Part shown: positions 32,682 to 41,440 of the stretch, piece by piece
How positions within the stretch are numbered: position 1 is the first letter of the stretch
Layout: every line of letters begins with the position of its first letter
Assembly: GCF_023630705.1 (NCBI RefSeq)
Contig: NZ_JALQEM010000041.1
Span: 248,001 to 312,000 of the forward strand
From: Caballeronia sp. GAFFF1
GTDB lineage: Bacteria; Pseudomonadota; Gammaproteobacteria; Burkholderiales; Burkholderiaceae
Length of the DNA: 64,000 bases
Reading direction: 5' to 3'
The notes under the pieces: generated by a model
Database searches by the model: none
What the model saw: the letters and a program-made list of their open reading frames with translations, nothing else
Told to the model about the DNA's origin: nothing
Translations under genes and position numbers: made by a program

Positions 32682-34086
32682 CCTCGTCTCATCGAACGCC
32701 GAAGCCGTGGATGTTGTCGTGATCGGCGCGGGTCCCGCGGGCATGAGCGCCGCGACGCGAACGGCGCGCGCGGGCCTCAAGACCGTTTTGATCGACGAAC
32801 AGGATGCCGCCGGCGGGCAGATTTATCGCGGCATCGGCCGCGCCGATGCCCGCCGCAGGGAGATTCTCGGTCCCGACTACGCGGCAGGCGGCGCGATCGC
32901 GCAGGCGTTCGCGTCATCGGGCGCGCGGCATCTGACTGGCGCGACCGTGTGGCAGGTCACGCGCGAGCGCGGCATCAACTATCTGAAGGACGGCAAGATC
33001 GGCAGCTTCGAGGCCGAGCGCGTGATTCTCGCGAGCGGCGCGATGGAGCGGCCGTTCCCGATTCCCGGCTGGACGCTGCCCGGCGTGCTGACGGCGGGCG
33101 CGGCGCAGATCCTTCTCAAGAGCGCGGGCGAAGTGCCCGCCGCGCCGCCGGTTCTGGCGGGCTGCGGACCGCTCCTGTATCTGCTCGGCTGGCAATACGT
33201 CCGCGCGGGCGTGCCGATTCGCGCACTCGTCGATACGACGCGCCACGAAGACCGCTGGCGCGCGAAGCGTCACATGCTGTCGGCGTTGCGCGCGTGGCCG
33301 TATCTGAGCAAAGGCTTGCACCTGATGCGCACGCTGCGCGAAGCGGGCGTGCCTATGTTCGAAGCCGCCGACGACCTGCGCGTGGAATCGCGCATCGGCG
33401 CGGACGGCGTGGAGCATGCGAGCGCGCTCAGCTTCACGACGCAGGGCGCGGCGCATCGCATCGAAGCGGACGTGATCTTGCTGCATCAGGGCGTCGTACC
33501 CAACACGCAGTTCACGCAGGCCTTGCGGGCGGCGCATCGTTGGGACCATGCGCAACTCTGCTTCACGCCGAAAACCGACGCATGGGGCGAACTGGACGTG
33601 CCCGGCATCTTCGTCGCGGGCGATGGCGCGGGCATCGGCGGCGCGCAGGCGGCGGCGCTGCAAGGCGCGCTCTCGGGCGTCGCGGTGGCGGCGCAACTCG
33701 GCGCGATCGATCCGGCCAGGCGCAATCTCGAAGCGGCGTCGCTCCGACGCGATCTCGCAGGCGCCATGCGCATCCGCCCGTTCCTCGATTCGCTGTATCG
33801 TCCGCGCGATGCGAACCGCATTCCGAAGAACGAGACAATCGTCTGCCGATGCGAGGAAGTCACCGCGGGCGAGCTGCGCCAGTTCGTCGAGCTGGGCTGC
33901 GTCGGGCCGAATCAGGCGAAGTCGTTCGGACGCTGCGGCATGGGGCCGTGTCAGGGCCGCATGTGCGGGCTGACGGTGACGGAGGTCATCGCTCAGGCGC
34001 GGCGCGTGTCGCCGGCCGAGGTCGGCTACTACCGCATTCGCCCGCCGATCAAGCCGCTCACGCTCGGAGAACTCGCCGGTGAATGA
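32671..34086 (+). CDS. NAD(P)/FAD oxidoreductase with C-terminal BFD-like cluster, opine-oxidase A / HcnB-like
   Basis: Pyridine-nucleotide-disulphide-oxidoreductase-type flavoprotein of 471 residues. The FAD motif VIGAGPAGMSAATRTA is at about residues 16-31, the second dinucleotide region is PVLAGCGPLLYLLG, and GIFVAGDGAGIGGAQAA marks the FAD end motif. The C-terminus carries a BFD-like [2Fe-2S] domain with CRCEEVTAGEL and GRCGMGPCQGRMC. This architecture matches the A subunit of opine oxidases and HcnB. GGAG precedes the ATG. With the small ferredoxin upstream and the DAO protein downstream it likely forms an alpha-beta-gamma dehydrogenase. Confidence 0.9.
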   Translation: MDANLVSSNAEAVDVVVIGAGPAGMSAATRTARAGLKTVLIDEQDAAGGQIYRGIGRADARRREILGPDYAAGGAIAQAFASSGARHLTGATVWQVTRERGINYLKDGKIGSFEAERVILASGAMERPFPIPGWTLPGVLTAGAAQILLKSAGEVPAAPPVLAGCGPLLYLLGWQYVRAGVPIRALVDTTRHEDRWRAKRHMLSALRAWPYLSKGLHLMRTLREAGVPMFEAADDLRVESRIGADGVEHASALSFTTQGAAHRIEADVILLHQGVVPNTQFTQALRAAHRWDHAQLCFTPKTDAWGELDVPGIFVAGDGAGIGGAQAAALQGALSGVAVAAQLGAIDPARRNLEAASLRRDLAGAMRIRPFLDSLYRPRDANRIPKNETIVCRCEEVTAGELRQFVELGCVGPNQAKSFGRCGMGPCQGRMCGLTVTEVIAQARRVSPAEVGYYRIRPPIKPLTLGELAGE

Positions 34087-35242
34087 AATTAGCGAAGCCG
34101 ATGTGATCGTCGTGGGCGGCGGCTTGCACGGCACCAGCAGCGCATTCCATCTCGCGATGCGCGGCGCGAGGGTCGTCGTGCTCGAAGCCGACTATGTGGC
34201 GCGGCACTCGTCGGGCGTCAACGCGGGCGGCGTGCGCACGCTCGGGCGTCCGCTGCCCGAGATTCCGCTCGCGCTCATGTCGCGTGACATGTGGCATGGC
34301 ATGAAAGAACTGCTCGGCGAAGACGGCGGATTCGTCCCATCAGGACAACTGAAGATTGCCGAAACCGAAGCGGAGCTCGACGCGTGCCGCGAGCGCGTGG
34401 CGCTGCTCGAATCGCATGGATTCACGCACGAGAAGGTGATCGATCGGCAGACCGTGCTCGAACTCGAACCCGCGCTTGCGAAACACGTGACGGGCGGCAT
34501 CTGGGTCGAGCGCGACGGTTACGCGCTGCCGTATCGCACGACGACTGCGTTCCGGCTCGCCGCGCAACGGCTCGGCGCGCGGTTTCTGGAAGGCACGCCG
34601 GTCAGGCGCATCGAACCACGCGGCGCGCGATGGACCGCGCAGACGCCACGCGGCACGTTCAGCGCCGAAAAGATGCTCATCGCGTCAGGCGCGTGGTCCG
34701 GCGAACTCGCGATGCAGGCCGGCGAGAGCGTGCCCGTGCATCCCGAAGGGCTCATGCTGATGGTCACGCATCGCGTCGCGCCGTTCTGCCGCGCAACGCT
34801 CGGCGCGACGGGCCGGCCGCTGTCGTTCAAGCAGTTCGATAACGGCACGGTGGTGATCGGCGGCAAGCTGATCGGCATTGCCGAGCTGGCGAACCGCCAC
34901 GGCGAAGTTGACTTCATGCGCCTCGTGAAGAGCGCGCAGACCGTGACCGATCTCTTTCCGCATCTGCGTCATCTCGGCGTCAATCGGGCGTGGGCGGGCG
35001 TCGAAGCCTTCACCGAAGACGAACTGCCGGTGATATCCGCGAGCCGCACTGCGTCGAATCTGTACTACTCGTTCGGCTATTGCGGCAGCGGCTTTCAGCT
35101 CGGGCCGGGCTGCGGCAAGCTCGTCTCCGAACTCATGCTCGACGGCGCGCCTTCCCTTTCGCTCGATGCGTTCGCCATCGACCGGTTCGATACGCGCGCC
35201 GGGTCGTCACAGAGCGACGCGGCGACGCTCGTCGCGCACTGA
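34079..35242 (+). CDS. DAO-family FAD-dependent oxidoreductase 2, opine-oxidase B / HcnC-like
   Basis: Flavoprotein of 387 residues with VVGGGLHGTSSAFHLA near residues 11-26 and the sarcosine-oxidase-beta-like ARHSSGVNAGGVRTLGR. The C-terminal part has a DELPVISA segment and FGYCGSGFQLGPG. The start codon is GTG at 34079, supported by GGAG 9 bp upstream and by an 8-bp overlap with the preceding gene; the nearby ATG is out of frame. Most likely the substrate-oxidising subunit of the complex with the products of 32313 and 32671. Confidence 0.88.
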   Translation: MNEISEADVIVVGGGLHGTSSAFHLAMRGARVVVLEADYVARHSSGVNAGGVRTLGRPLPEIPLALMSRDMWHGMKELLGEDGGFVPSGQLKIAETEAELDACRERVALLESHGFTHEKVIDRQTVLELEPALAKHVTGGIWVERDGYALPYRTTTAFRLAAQRLGARFLEGTPVRRIEPRGARWTAQTPRGTFSAEKMLIASGAWSGELAMQAGESVPVHPEGLMLMVTHRVAPFCRATLGATGRPLSFKQFDNGTVVIGGKLIGIAELANRHGEVDFMRLVKSAQTVTDLFPHLRHLGVNRAWAGVEAFTEDELPVISASRTASNLYYSFGYCGSGFQLGPGCGKLVSELMLDGAPSLSLDAFAIDRFDTRAGSSQSDAATLVAH

Positions 35243-35308
35243 TTCCATCTTCTCAACCGCCGCGCGTGCCGACGGCATGCGCGGACCTCGCATTCAAAGG
35301 AGCTTTCA

Positions 35309-35662
35309 ATGAGCGATATCGTTCGTATCGACACCAATCAGCGCATGAGCCGCGTCGTCAAGGCGGGCGGGCTCGTGTTCATCGGCGGGCAGACGTCCGC
35401 CGACCAGACGCCCGACATCAAGCAGCAGACCGCCAGCGTGCTCGAAAAGATCGATGGCTATCTGGACAAAGCGGGCATCGACAGAACGCGTCTGGTGTCG
35501 GCGCAAGTGTGGGTGGCGAACATCGAGCGCGACTTTGCGGGGATGAACGAAGTCTGGGACGCGTGGGTGCCCGAAGGCTGCGCGCCGGCGCGGGCGACGT
35601 TGCAAGCGCAACTGGCGTCGCCGGCGTTGCTCGTGGAGATCGCCGTGGTCGCGGCGAGCTGA
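35309..35662 (+). CDS. RidA-family enamine/imine deaminase
   Basis: Protein of 117 residues of the RidA/YjgF/Rid family, which hydrolyses reactive enamines and imines released by amino-acid oxidation. Visible family elements are VVKAGGLVFIGGQTS near the N-terminus, the helix ILEKIDGYLDKAG-like segment (VLEKIDGYLDKAGID), and the C-terminal ARATLQAQLASPALLVEIAV with the conserved Arg and Glu. AAAGGAG lies before the ATG. As the last gene of the operon it would convert the imine products of the two oxidases to keto compounds and ammonia. Confidence 0.92.
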   Translation: MSDIVRIDTNQRMSRVVKAGGLVFIGGQTSADQTPDIKQQTASVLEKIDGYLDKAGIDRTRLVSAQVWVANIERDFAGMNEVWDAWVPEGCAPARATLQAQLASPALLVEIAVVAAS

Positions 35663-35763
35663 CAGACGCGCTTTTTCCAGTCGATTGCAGTGGTGGCGCT
35701 GAAGAGCCCGCCGCCATCATCGCGAGTCCGCTGCTTGCCACTCAAAGCTCGCACCCGGGCGGG

Positions 35764-37149
35764 TCAGTGAACACTGATAACTGCATTGAACACGAGCGCC
35801 ATGACCAGGCCGACCACCGCCACGATGGATTGAACCACCGAGATCGTTTTGGTGGCTTCGCCCATGGTCATGCCGAACGATTCCTTCACCATCCAGAACC
35901 CGGCGTGGTTCGCGTAGTTGAAGAACAGAGAACCGCAGCCAATCGATAAAGCCAGCAACGGCAAGTTGAGGCTCGGATCGGCTCCGGCAAGCGGGGCCAG
36001 CAAACCCGCTGCGCCGACGATACCCACCGTCGCCGACCCGGTCGAGACGGAAAGCGCCATGGCGATCAGCCAGCCCAGAACCAGCGGGGGAAAGGCGAAG
36101 TGCTGCGTCAGATGCACGATGGCCTCGCCCACCTTTGCGCTCGTCAGCATCTCCTGGAATGCGCCGCCTCCCGCGATGATCATGATGATGGATGCAATCG
36201 GCTTGAGACTGGTGCCGAGCGCGTGACGCAGCTTCTCGGCATCGCCTCCCCGGGCGAGGACCAAGGTCGTCACAGCGAACAGTACGCCTAGCAACATGGC
36301 GATCAGCGGATTGCCGAGGAAGCTCGCCACATGCAGCGTCGGCGAACCCTTCGGCAAGACCATTTCAGCGACAGCATGAACCAGCATCAATATGGCAGGC
36401 AACAAGGCCGCCAACACGCCGAGACCGACGGCAGGCCGCCGGTGCGTGCCGCCCTCTTCGACGACGGTGAACTGGTCCAGCAAGCCCTGATCGGGCCTCG
36501 TGCTCATGCGGGGCGAAATGAACGCGCCATAGAGCGGGCCTCCCAACACCATCGCGGGAATCGCCGCCAGAAAGCCATACAACATGGTGGGGCCCACCGA
36601 AGTCTTGAGCGTGGCGATCGCGGTCAATGGCCCGGGATGAGGCGGGACCATGCCGTGCATGGCGGCCAGCGCCGAAATCACCGGCACACCGACGTACACA
36701 TAAGCCGAGCCCTTGAAACGGGCATGGCTTTCCAGCTTGCGCGCCACGCTGAAGATCAGCGGCAGCATGACAACCAGCCCCACTTCGAAGAACATCGGAA
36801 TGCCCACGACGAACGCCACGAGGGTCATGGCCCACGGAATCATCCGGTCAGAGGCGCGCCTCAGCATGGCTTCGGCGATCTGCTCGGTGATACCCGCATC
36901 GGCGAGGATCTTGCCGAGCATCGCGCCCAGCGCGATGACCACGCCCACCGCGCCCAATGTCTTTCCCGCGCCGTTCGTCAGATGCTTGACGATGCTTCCC
37001 GGCTCCATGCCGGTGGCGAAGCCCACGCCGATGGATACGACGAGCAACGCAAGAAGCGGATGCATCTTGATGCGCGACACGATGAGCGCGACCAACACCA
37101 GCACGCTGAAGAGCGCGGTGAGCAATAAATCGATGTCTAAAGGAGTCAT
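35764..37149 (-). CDS. GntP-family gluconate/sugar-acid:H+ symporter
   Basis: Integral membrane transporter of 461 residues with about 12 hydrophobic segments. It has family-like motifs GIPMFFEVGLVVMLPLI (near residue 115) and MVPPHPGPLTAIATL (near residue 168), both typical of GntP, and FFNYANHAGFWMVKESFGMT near the C-terminus. It imports gluconate-type sugar acids or related hydroxy acids with protons. It lies 73 bp downstream of the amidohydrolase gene on the same strand and is the last gene of the GntR-led cluster. Its substrate may be the open acid form of a lactone handled by that enzyme. Confidence 0.92.
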   Translation of the reverse strand: MTPLDIDLLLTALFSVLVLVALIVSRIKMHPLLALLVVSIGVGFATGMEPGSIVKHLTNGAGKTLGAVGVVIALGAMLGKILADAGITEQIAEAMLRRASDRMIPWAMTLVAFVVGIPMFFEVGLVVMLPLIFSVARKLESHARFKGSAYVYVGVPVISALAAMHGMVPPHPGPLTAIATLKTSVGPTMLYGFLAAIPAMVLGGPLYGAFISPRMSTRPDQGLLDQFTVVEEGGTHRRPAVGLGVLAALLPAILMLVHAVAEMVLPKGSPTLHVASFLGNPLIAMLLGVLFAVTTLVLARGGDAEKLRHALGTSLKPIASIIMIIAGGGAFQEMLTSAKVGEAIVHLTQHFAFPPLVLGWLIAMALSVSTGSATVGIVGAAGLLAPLAGADPSLNLPLLALSIGCGSLFFNYANHAGFWMVKESFGMTMGEATKTISVVQSIVAVVGLVMALVFNAVISVH

Positions 37150-37222
37150 TTAATCTGTCTTCCGTTCGAAGTGTGTTGCCCCGGTGAGCGGCGCGGCCTG
37201 GTTGGGGATGTCGGGCGCGTAG

Positions 37223-38107
37223 CTATTCGGCGGCGTCGTGATCGAACATGTAAAGGCTCGCGGGCGTGTGCGTCAGCACGACGTTGCGTTCTTCCGGGTT
37301 CGGGATCAGCGCGTGCAACAGTGCGAGCGATCCCGACATTTGCTCCGTGCCCTCGAACTGCGTATGAGGCCAGTCGCTACCCCACATCAGGCGATGCAGC
37401 CCGTAAACATCCCTCAAAAGATCGAATGCCTCGCGGGCCTCGCGCTCGACGACGTCGTGGTTTGGCCAGTTGCGGTATGCCCCGGATACCTTGACCCACA
37501 CGCGCTCTGATCGAGCGAATTGGAGCAGACGGCGAAAGCCTGCATCGCTTGCGCCGAGAGCAGGATCGGGCCTGCCGAAATGATCGACGACGACATCGAC
37601 GCCCGCTTCGAGAAGCGGCGCGACGATGCCTTCGAGTCTTGCCGCTTCCGCGTGCACTTCGACATGCCATGCCAGCTCCCGCACATGAGCCAGCGTGCGC
37701 GCGCTCACCCAGTGGTCGAGCGGATTGTCGGCGTGCCCGATCAGATTCAACCGGATGCCGACGATGCCTGCTTGGGCCATATCGGCCAGCGTATGCGGTT
37801 CGCAATCCCGCGCGATCACAGCGACGCCACGCAGCCTGTCGCGCGCGCGACCCAATGCATCGAGCAGATAGCCGCAATCGGTGCCGAGAAAGCTGGGCTG
37901 CACGAGCACGCCGCGCGCTATCCCATGGGCATCGAGTTGCGCGAGGTAGGCTTGCAACGGCGCGTCGTAATCGGGTGCATAGCGGCGATGCGCGGCGAGC
38001 GGAAGACCGCGCCTGAAGACATGAGCATGCGTATCGACTGGTGCGATCCCGGATCGACGGTGCGCATCCTTTCGACGGCTCACGTCTGTCTCCGACTCAG
38101 GGAGCAT
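37223..38107 (-). CDS. Amidohydrolase-2 family lactonase-like hydrolase
   Basis: TIM-barrel hydrolase of 294 residues related to 2-pyrone-4,6-dicarboxylate lactonase and sugar-acid lactonases. The metal site residues are visible: HxH in DTHAHVF (about residues 25-31), His in WHVEVHAE, His in VDHFGRPD and the catalytic Asp in WGSDWPHTQ. It probably hydrolyses a lactone of an aldonic, aldaric or aromatic-derived acid. AGGA lies 8 bp before the ATG at 38107. It is encoded between an MFS gene and a GntP gene in a GntR-headed cluster. Confidence 0.87.
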   Translation of the reverse strand: MLPESETDVSRRKDAHRRSGIAPVDTHAHVFRRGLPLAAHRRYAPDYDAPLQAYLAQLDAHGIARGVLVQPSFLGTDCGYLLDALGRARDRLRGVAVIARDCEPHTLADMAQAGIVGIRLNLIGHADNPLDHWVSARTLAHVRELAWHVEVHAEAARLEGIVAPLLEAGVDVVVDHFGRPDPALGASDAGFRRLLQFARSERVWVKVSGAYRNWPNHDVVEREAREAFDLLRDVYGLHRLMWGSDWPHTQFEGTEQMSGSLALLHALIPNPEERNVVLTHTPASLYMFDHDAAE

Positions 38108-38155
38108 GGGTCTTTCCTCATCAATGGTTTCGACGCCGCGTGAATGGCGGGCGCG

Positions 38156-39460
38156 TCAATGCCTCGAAGCGTGAGCGAGCGGCCCTGCGTCCTCCGCGCC
38201 GGGAGCGACTTCGCCCAGCACGCGGCCGCGCGTCTCCGGCAGCATCAGCACAGAAAGCACGACGATGGCGTAGGCGAGAGCCGCATCGATGCCGATCGCC
38301 GTGCCGAGCGACATATTCGCCGACATATGCCCGACGAGCACAGGGAATCCCGCGGAGACGACGCGACCGAAGTTGTAGCAAAAGCCGACGCCCGTGCCGC
38401 GCACGCCGCGCGGATACAGCTCGTTGAACAGCGCGCCCATGCTCGCGGGAATGCCCGCCGCGAAGAAACCGAGCGGAAAGCCGAAGAAAAGCATCGCGGT
38501 ATTGCCGAGCGGAAGGAACAAATAGGCGACCACCGTTATCACGCAGCAGATGGCGAATACGAGAATGGTTCTTCGACGACCGATGCGGTCCAGCAATTGA
38601 GCGCTGACGAGGCACCCGCAAAAAAACGCGACGATCACCACGGCGAGATAGCCGCCAGTACCGAGCACGGACAGATGCCGCTCGCTCTTCAGGAACGTCG
38701 GCAGCCACGTCATCAGAGCGTAGTAACCGCCGTGCGCGCCGACGCCCAAGAGCGCGCCGATCAACGTCATGCGAAGCATTCCCGCTGAAAAGATGCCGGC
38801 CACTCCTGTAGGTTGCGCTTCCTTGCGGCGCACTCGCGGGTCACGCGTCGCTTGCGCCGATCGGGCCGGCGCTTCCGGCTCCTGCACGCCACGCCGGACA
38901 TACAGAATCAGAAGCGCGGGAACGATGCCGATGGCGAACATCACGCGCCATGCCGTGGCCGCCGGCACGAGCGAGAACATCAGCGCATAGAGCAACACGG
39001 CTGCGCCCCAGCCGACGGACCATGCGCTCTGCACGCTGCCCATCGCCTTGCCGCGATGCTCGTTGCGGATCGTCTCGGCCATGAGCACGGCGCCTGCCGC
39101 CCACTCTCCACCGAAGCCGAAACCCTGCAACGTCTTCAGCACGAGAAACTGCGAATAGTTCTGCGAGAACGCGCACAGGAAGGTGAACACGGAAAAGAAC
39201 GCGACGGTCCATTGCAGTGTTCTGACGCGTCCGAACCGGTCGGACAACATGCCGGCAATCCACCCGCCCAGCGCCGACGCAACGAGCGTGACGCCGCTCA
39301 CCAGCCCCGCCTGCGTGCGGCTGATCGACCACTCCGTAATGATCGCCGGAATGACGAGGCTGAACATCTGCACGTCGAGCGAATCGAGCGCCCATCCGCC
39401 GAAGCAGGCCCAGAACGTCCTGCGTTCATTGCCCGAAATTTCCTTGAACCAGTTGAACAT
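38156..39460 (-). CDS. MFS transporter (aromatic acid/sugar acid type)
   Basis: Major facilitator of 434 residues with 12 predicted helices. The conserved loop 2-3 motif GMLSDRFGRVRTLQW is near residue 70, and GFGFGGEWAAGAVLMAE (near residue 112) is typical of sialate/aromatic-acid:H+ type members. The second-half motif is DRIGRRRTI. It lies 49 bp upstream of the amidohydrolase gene and 56 bp downstream of the GntR gene. Two transporters of different families in one short operon suggest import of both a lactone or aromatic acid and its hydrolysis product. Confidence 0.9.
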   Translation of the reverse strand: MFNWFKEISGNERRTFWACFGGWALDSLDVQMFSLVIPAIITEWSISRTQAGLVSGVTLVASALGGWIAGMLSDRFGRVRTLQWTVAFFSVFTFLCAFSQNYSQFLVLKTLQGFGFGGEWAAGAVLMAETIRNEHRGKAMGSVQSAWSVGWGAAVLLYALMFSLVPAATAWRVMFAIGIVPALLILYVRRGVQEPEAPARSAQATRDPRVRRKEAQPTGVAGIFSAGMLRMTLIGALLGVGAHGGYYALMTWLPTFLKSERHLSVLGTGGYLAVVIVAFFCGCLVSAQLLDRIGRRRTILVFAICCVITVVAYLFLPLGNTAMLFFGFPLGFFAAGIPASMGALFNELYPRGVRGTGVGFCYNFGRVVSAGFPVLVGHMSANMSLGTAIGIDAALAYAIVVLSVLMLPETRGRVLGEVAPGAEDAGPLAHASRH

Positions 39461-39516
39461 GCCGTCTCCGTCGCCGGTTGTATTCAGAACAACGCGCTTC
39501 CGTTAGCGCTCGACCA

Positions 39517-40239
39517 CTAGCGAATCTCTGCCTGATAGATGAACTCGCTTGCGGGACCACGCGAGCGGCGCCATTCGAGCGGCTGCCGGTCGTAGCCGAA
39601 TGCAAGACGTTCGATGACGACGGCCGGCGCGCCCGGTTCGATGTTCAGGAGTCTCGCGTGCCGTGAGCCGATGGCTTCGACGGTCAGGGTTTCAGTGGCG
39701 GACGCCACGATCTGATTGCACTGCGTTTCGTACACCGGGTAGAGAAGATCGCCGATCTCGTGCAAGTCCATCTTGGCAAACGCCGCAAAGCGCGCGTACG
39801 GCAACCATATTTCTTCGGCGAGCATCGGCACGCCGTCGATCAGCCGCAAACGCGACATCTGAATCACGCGAGCCGTCCGTGCTATTTGCAGTGTCGCGGC
39901 GACTGCCGATGGCGCATCGACGATCTCCCGGCGCAAGATCCGGCTCTCCGGGATGCGGCGTTCGCCTTGTCGCGTCTGGAAGCGGAAGAAGCGAAACAGC
40001 GAACCGTCGAAGTTCGCGCGGCGCACGAACGTCCCTCTGCCCTGGAATCGTTCGAGAAGACCTTCAGCCACGAGCAGATCGACGGCCTTTCTCACCGTAC
40101 CGACGGCCACGCCGTAGCTTTGAGAGAGCGCCTGCTCGGTGGGAATCGCTTCGCCCGGTCGCCAATGACGCCCCGCGATCAGGGCAACCATTTCGTCGCG
40201 CAAGCGCTGGTAACGCGGCAACCGGTCATCGGACTGCAT
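39517..40239 (-). CDS. GntR-family (HutC/UTRA) transcriptional regulator
   Basis: Regulator of 240 residues with an N-terminal GntR winged HTH (EAIPTEQALSQSYGVAVGTV near residues 29-48, RFQGRGTFV) and a C-terminal UTRA ligand-binding domain from about residue 90 to 235 (SRLRLIDGVPMLAEEIWLP, LEWRRSRG). It is the first gene of the cluster with the MFS, amidohydrolase and GntP genes on the same strand, so it likely autoregulates and controls them. The AT-richer stretch at 40255-40285 just upstream may hold the operator, but I could not define a clean palindrome. Confidence 0.9.
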   Translation of the reverse strand: MQSDDRLPRYQRLRDEMVALIAGRHWRPGEAIPTEQALSQSYGVAVGTVRKAVDLLVAEGLLERFQGRGTFVRRANFDGSLFRFFRFQTRQGERRIPESRILRREIVDAPSAVAATLQIARTARVIQMSRLRLIDGVPMLAEEIWLPYARFAAFAKMDLHEIGDLLYPVYETQCNQIVASATETLTVEAIGSRHARLLNIEPGAPAVVIERLAFGYDRQPLEWRRSRGPASEFIYQAEIR

Positions 40240-40759
40240 GGTGTCTCTCCGTCGAATTCATATAGATGATTACATGTTTTCGACGTTTGACGGATGGGGG
40301 ATAACCCTGCTCGAAGATCGCGGGAACAGTTCAGGTTGCTCGCGACCGGACGTGCGAACGTTGTTGCCTGGCGCGGAAGGAACAGAGTGGAATGGCGAAC
40401 GACTGAGCGTTGGTTCGCACGATGAAGAATGATGGCCGATAGCGTCAGAAGCCGTTCGGCCGCCGCATTTCCGGCTGCTATCCGGACTACCTTGCTGATG
40501 CTGGGCACATGGAGACTCAGCCTAGCGTTGAGGATCGAGTCCTCTTCGAGCGCCGAAGCGGTGTCGGACGCAATGCGAGCGATTGGACTTCAGCGAAGGT
40601 CTGACGTCCCGTCACGTAGACGCTTCGCTAACTCATTGCATTCTTGAACGCGCTCATGCCGCGCACCCATGCGAGCGGCGTCGACCATGTTGGCGGACAT
40701 GCGCCGTCATGACGCAAGCGTTCAAGACATGGCGTTGACTGCGGCCCGAGGTCACCGCT
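40240..40759. other. 520-bp region with a distant 9-bp inverted repeat, no supported gene
   Basis: It separates the end of the long catabolic operon (stop at 40760) from the start of the GntR gene. CTTGAACGC at 40643-40651 and its complement GCGTTCAAG at 40718-40726 are 66 bp apart and could mark a remnant element or a long hairpin. No intrinsic terminator with a T-run was found. Short frames here (for example 40429-40647) lack ribosome sites and domains. Confidence 0.45.
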
Positions 40760-41440
40760 CTATCGCAACGCCTCAAGGGGGAGCCCGAGCTTCGCCGCGA
40801 GTTCATCCAGCGAGCGCACGATGTCCGCTTCGGAGGGGAAGAGCGCGGCGGCTTCATCGTCAATAGGCCAGCCGATCACGCGCATGTGCGCGGCGATCGC
40901 TCCGAGCGCGCCCGTCGGACTGTCCTCGACCGCGACGACCTCTTCCGGCGCGAGCCGCAAAAGCCACGCTGCGCGTACGTACGGCTCCGGGCTCGGCTTG
41001 CCGTGACGCACGTCGTTGACGCTGACCGTGATGAGCGAGGGATCTTCGATTCCGAGCGCGCGCAGGTTCGCTTCGAGCAACATGCGCGACGCGTTCGATA
41101 CGATCGCCTGCGTGATGCCGGCCGCCTTCGCCGCGCGATACACCTCGAGCGCGCCGGGACGCGGCGTGAGCTTCGGCGCGCCGTTCAGGTACGAGCGCGC
41201 CCGAAACGCCGACCATTCGCCGAAATCGACCGTCAGCCCGAATCGTTCACGAACGAGCGCATGCACTTCGCGCCCGGTCTTGCCGAAGACGAGCGGATGC
41301 ATTTCATGACCCGCCTGCACGCCGTGATGCGCGAGCGCCTCGACGAGCGTCGCCAGATGCAGCGACTCGCTCTGGATGAGCGTGCCGTCCATGTCCCACA
41401 GAATTGCCTTGATCAAAGCCTGATTATCCTTGTCGTGCAT
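40760..41440 (-). CDS. HAD-superfamily phosphatase/phosphoglucomutase-like hydrolase
   Basis: HAD subfamily IA protein of 226 residues. Motif I is LWDMDGTLIQSE (nucleophile Asp16 and general acid/base Asp18), motif II Ser in IVSNAS, motif III Lys in GKPSPEPY, and motif IV Asp in VEDSPTGALGA. The cap domain is helical. The sequence resembles 2-deoxyglucose-6-phosphate phosphatase and beta-phosphoglucomutase-like members. It overlaps the FGGY kinase gene by 17 bp and ends the 14-gene operon. In a pathway with kinases, it may remove phosphate from a dead-end or intermediate sugar phosphate. Confidence 0.88.
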   Translation of the reverse strand: MHDKDNQALIKAILWDMDGTLIQSESLHLATLVEALAHHGVQAGHEMHPLVFGKTGREVHALVRERFGLTVDFGEWSAFRARSYLNGAPKLTPRPGALEVYRAAKAAGITQAIVSNASRMLLEANLRALGIEDPSLITVSVNDVRHGKPSPEPYVRAAWLLRLAPEEVVAVEDSPTGALGAIAAHMRVIGWPIDDEAAALFPSEADIVRSLDELAAKLGLPLEALR

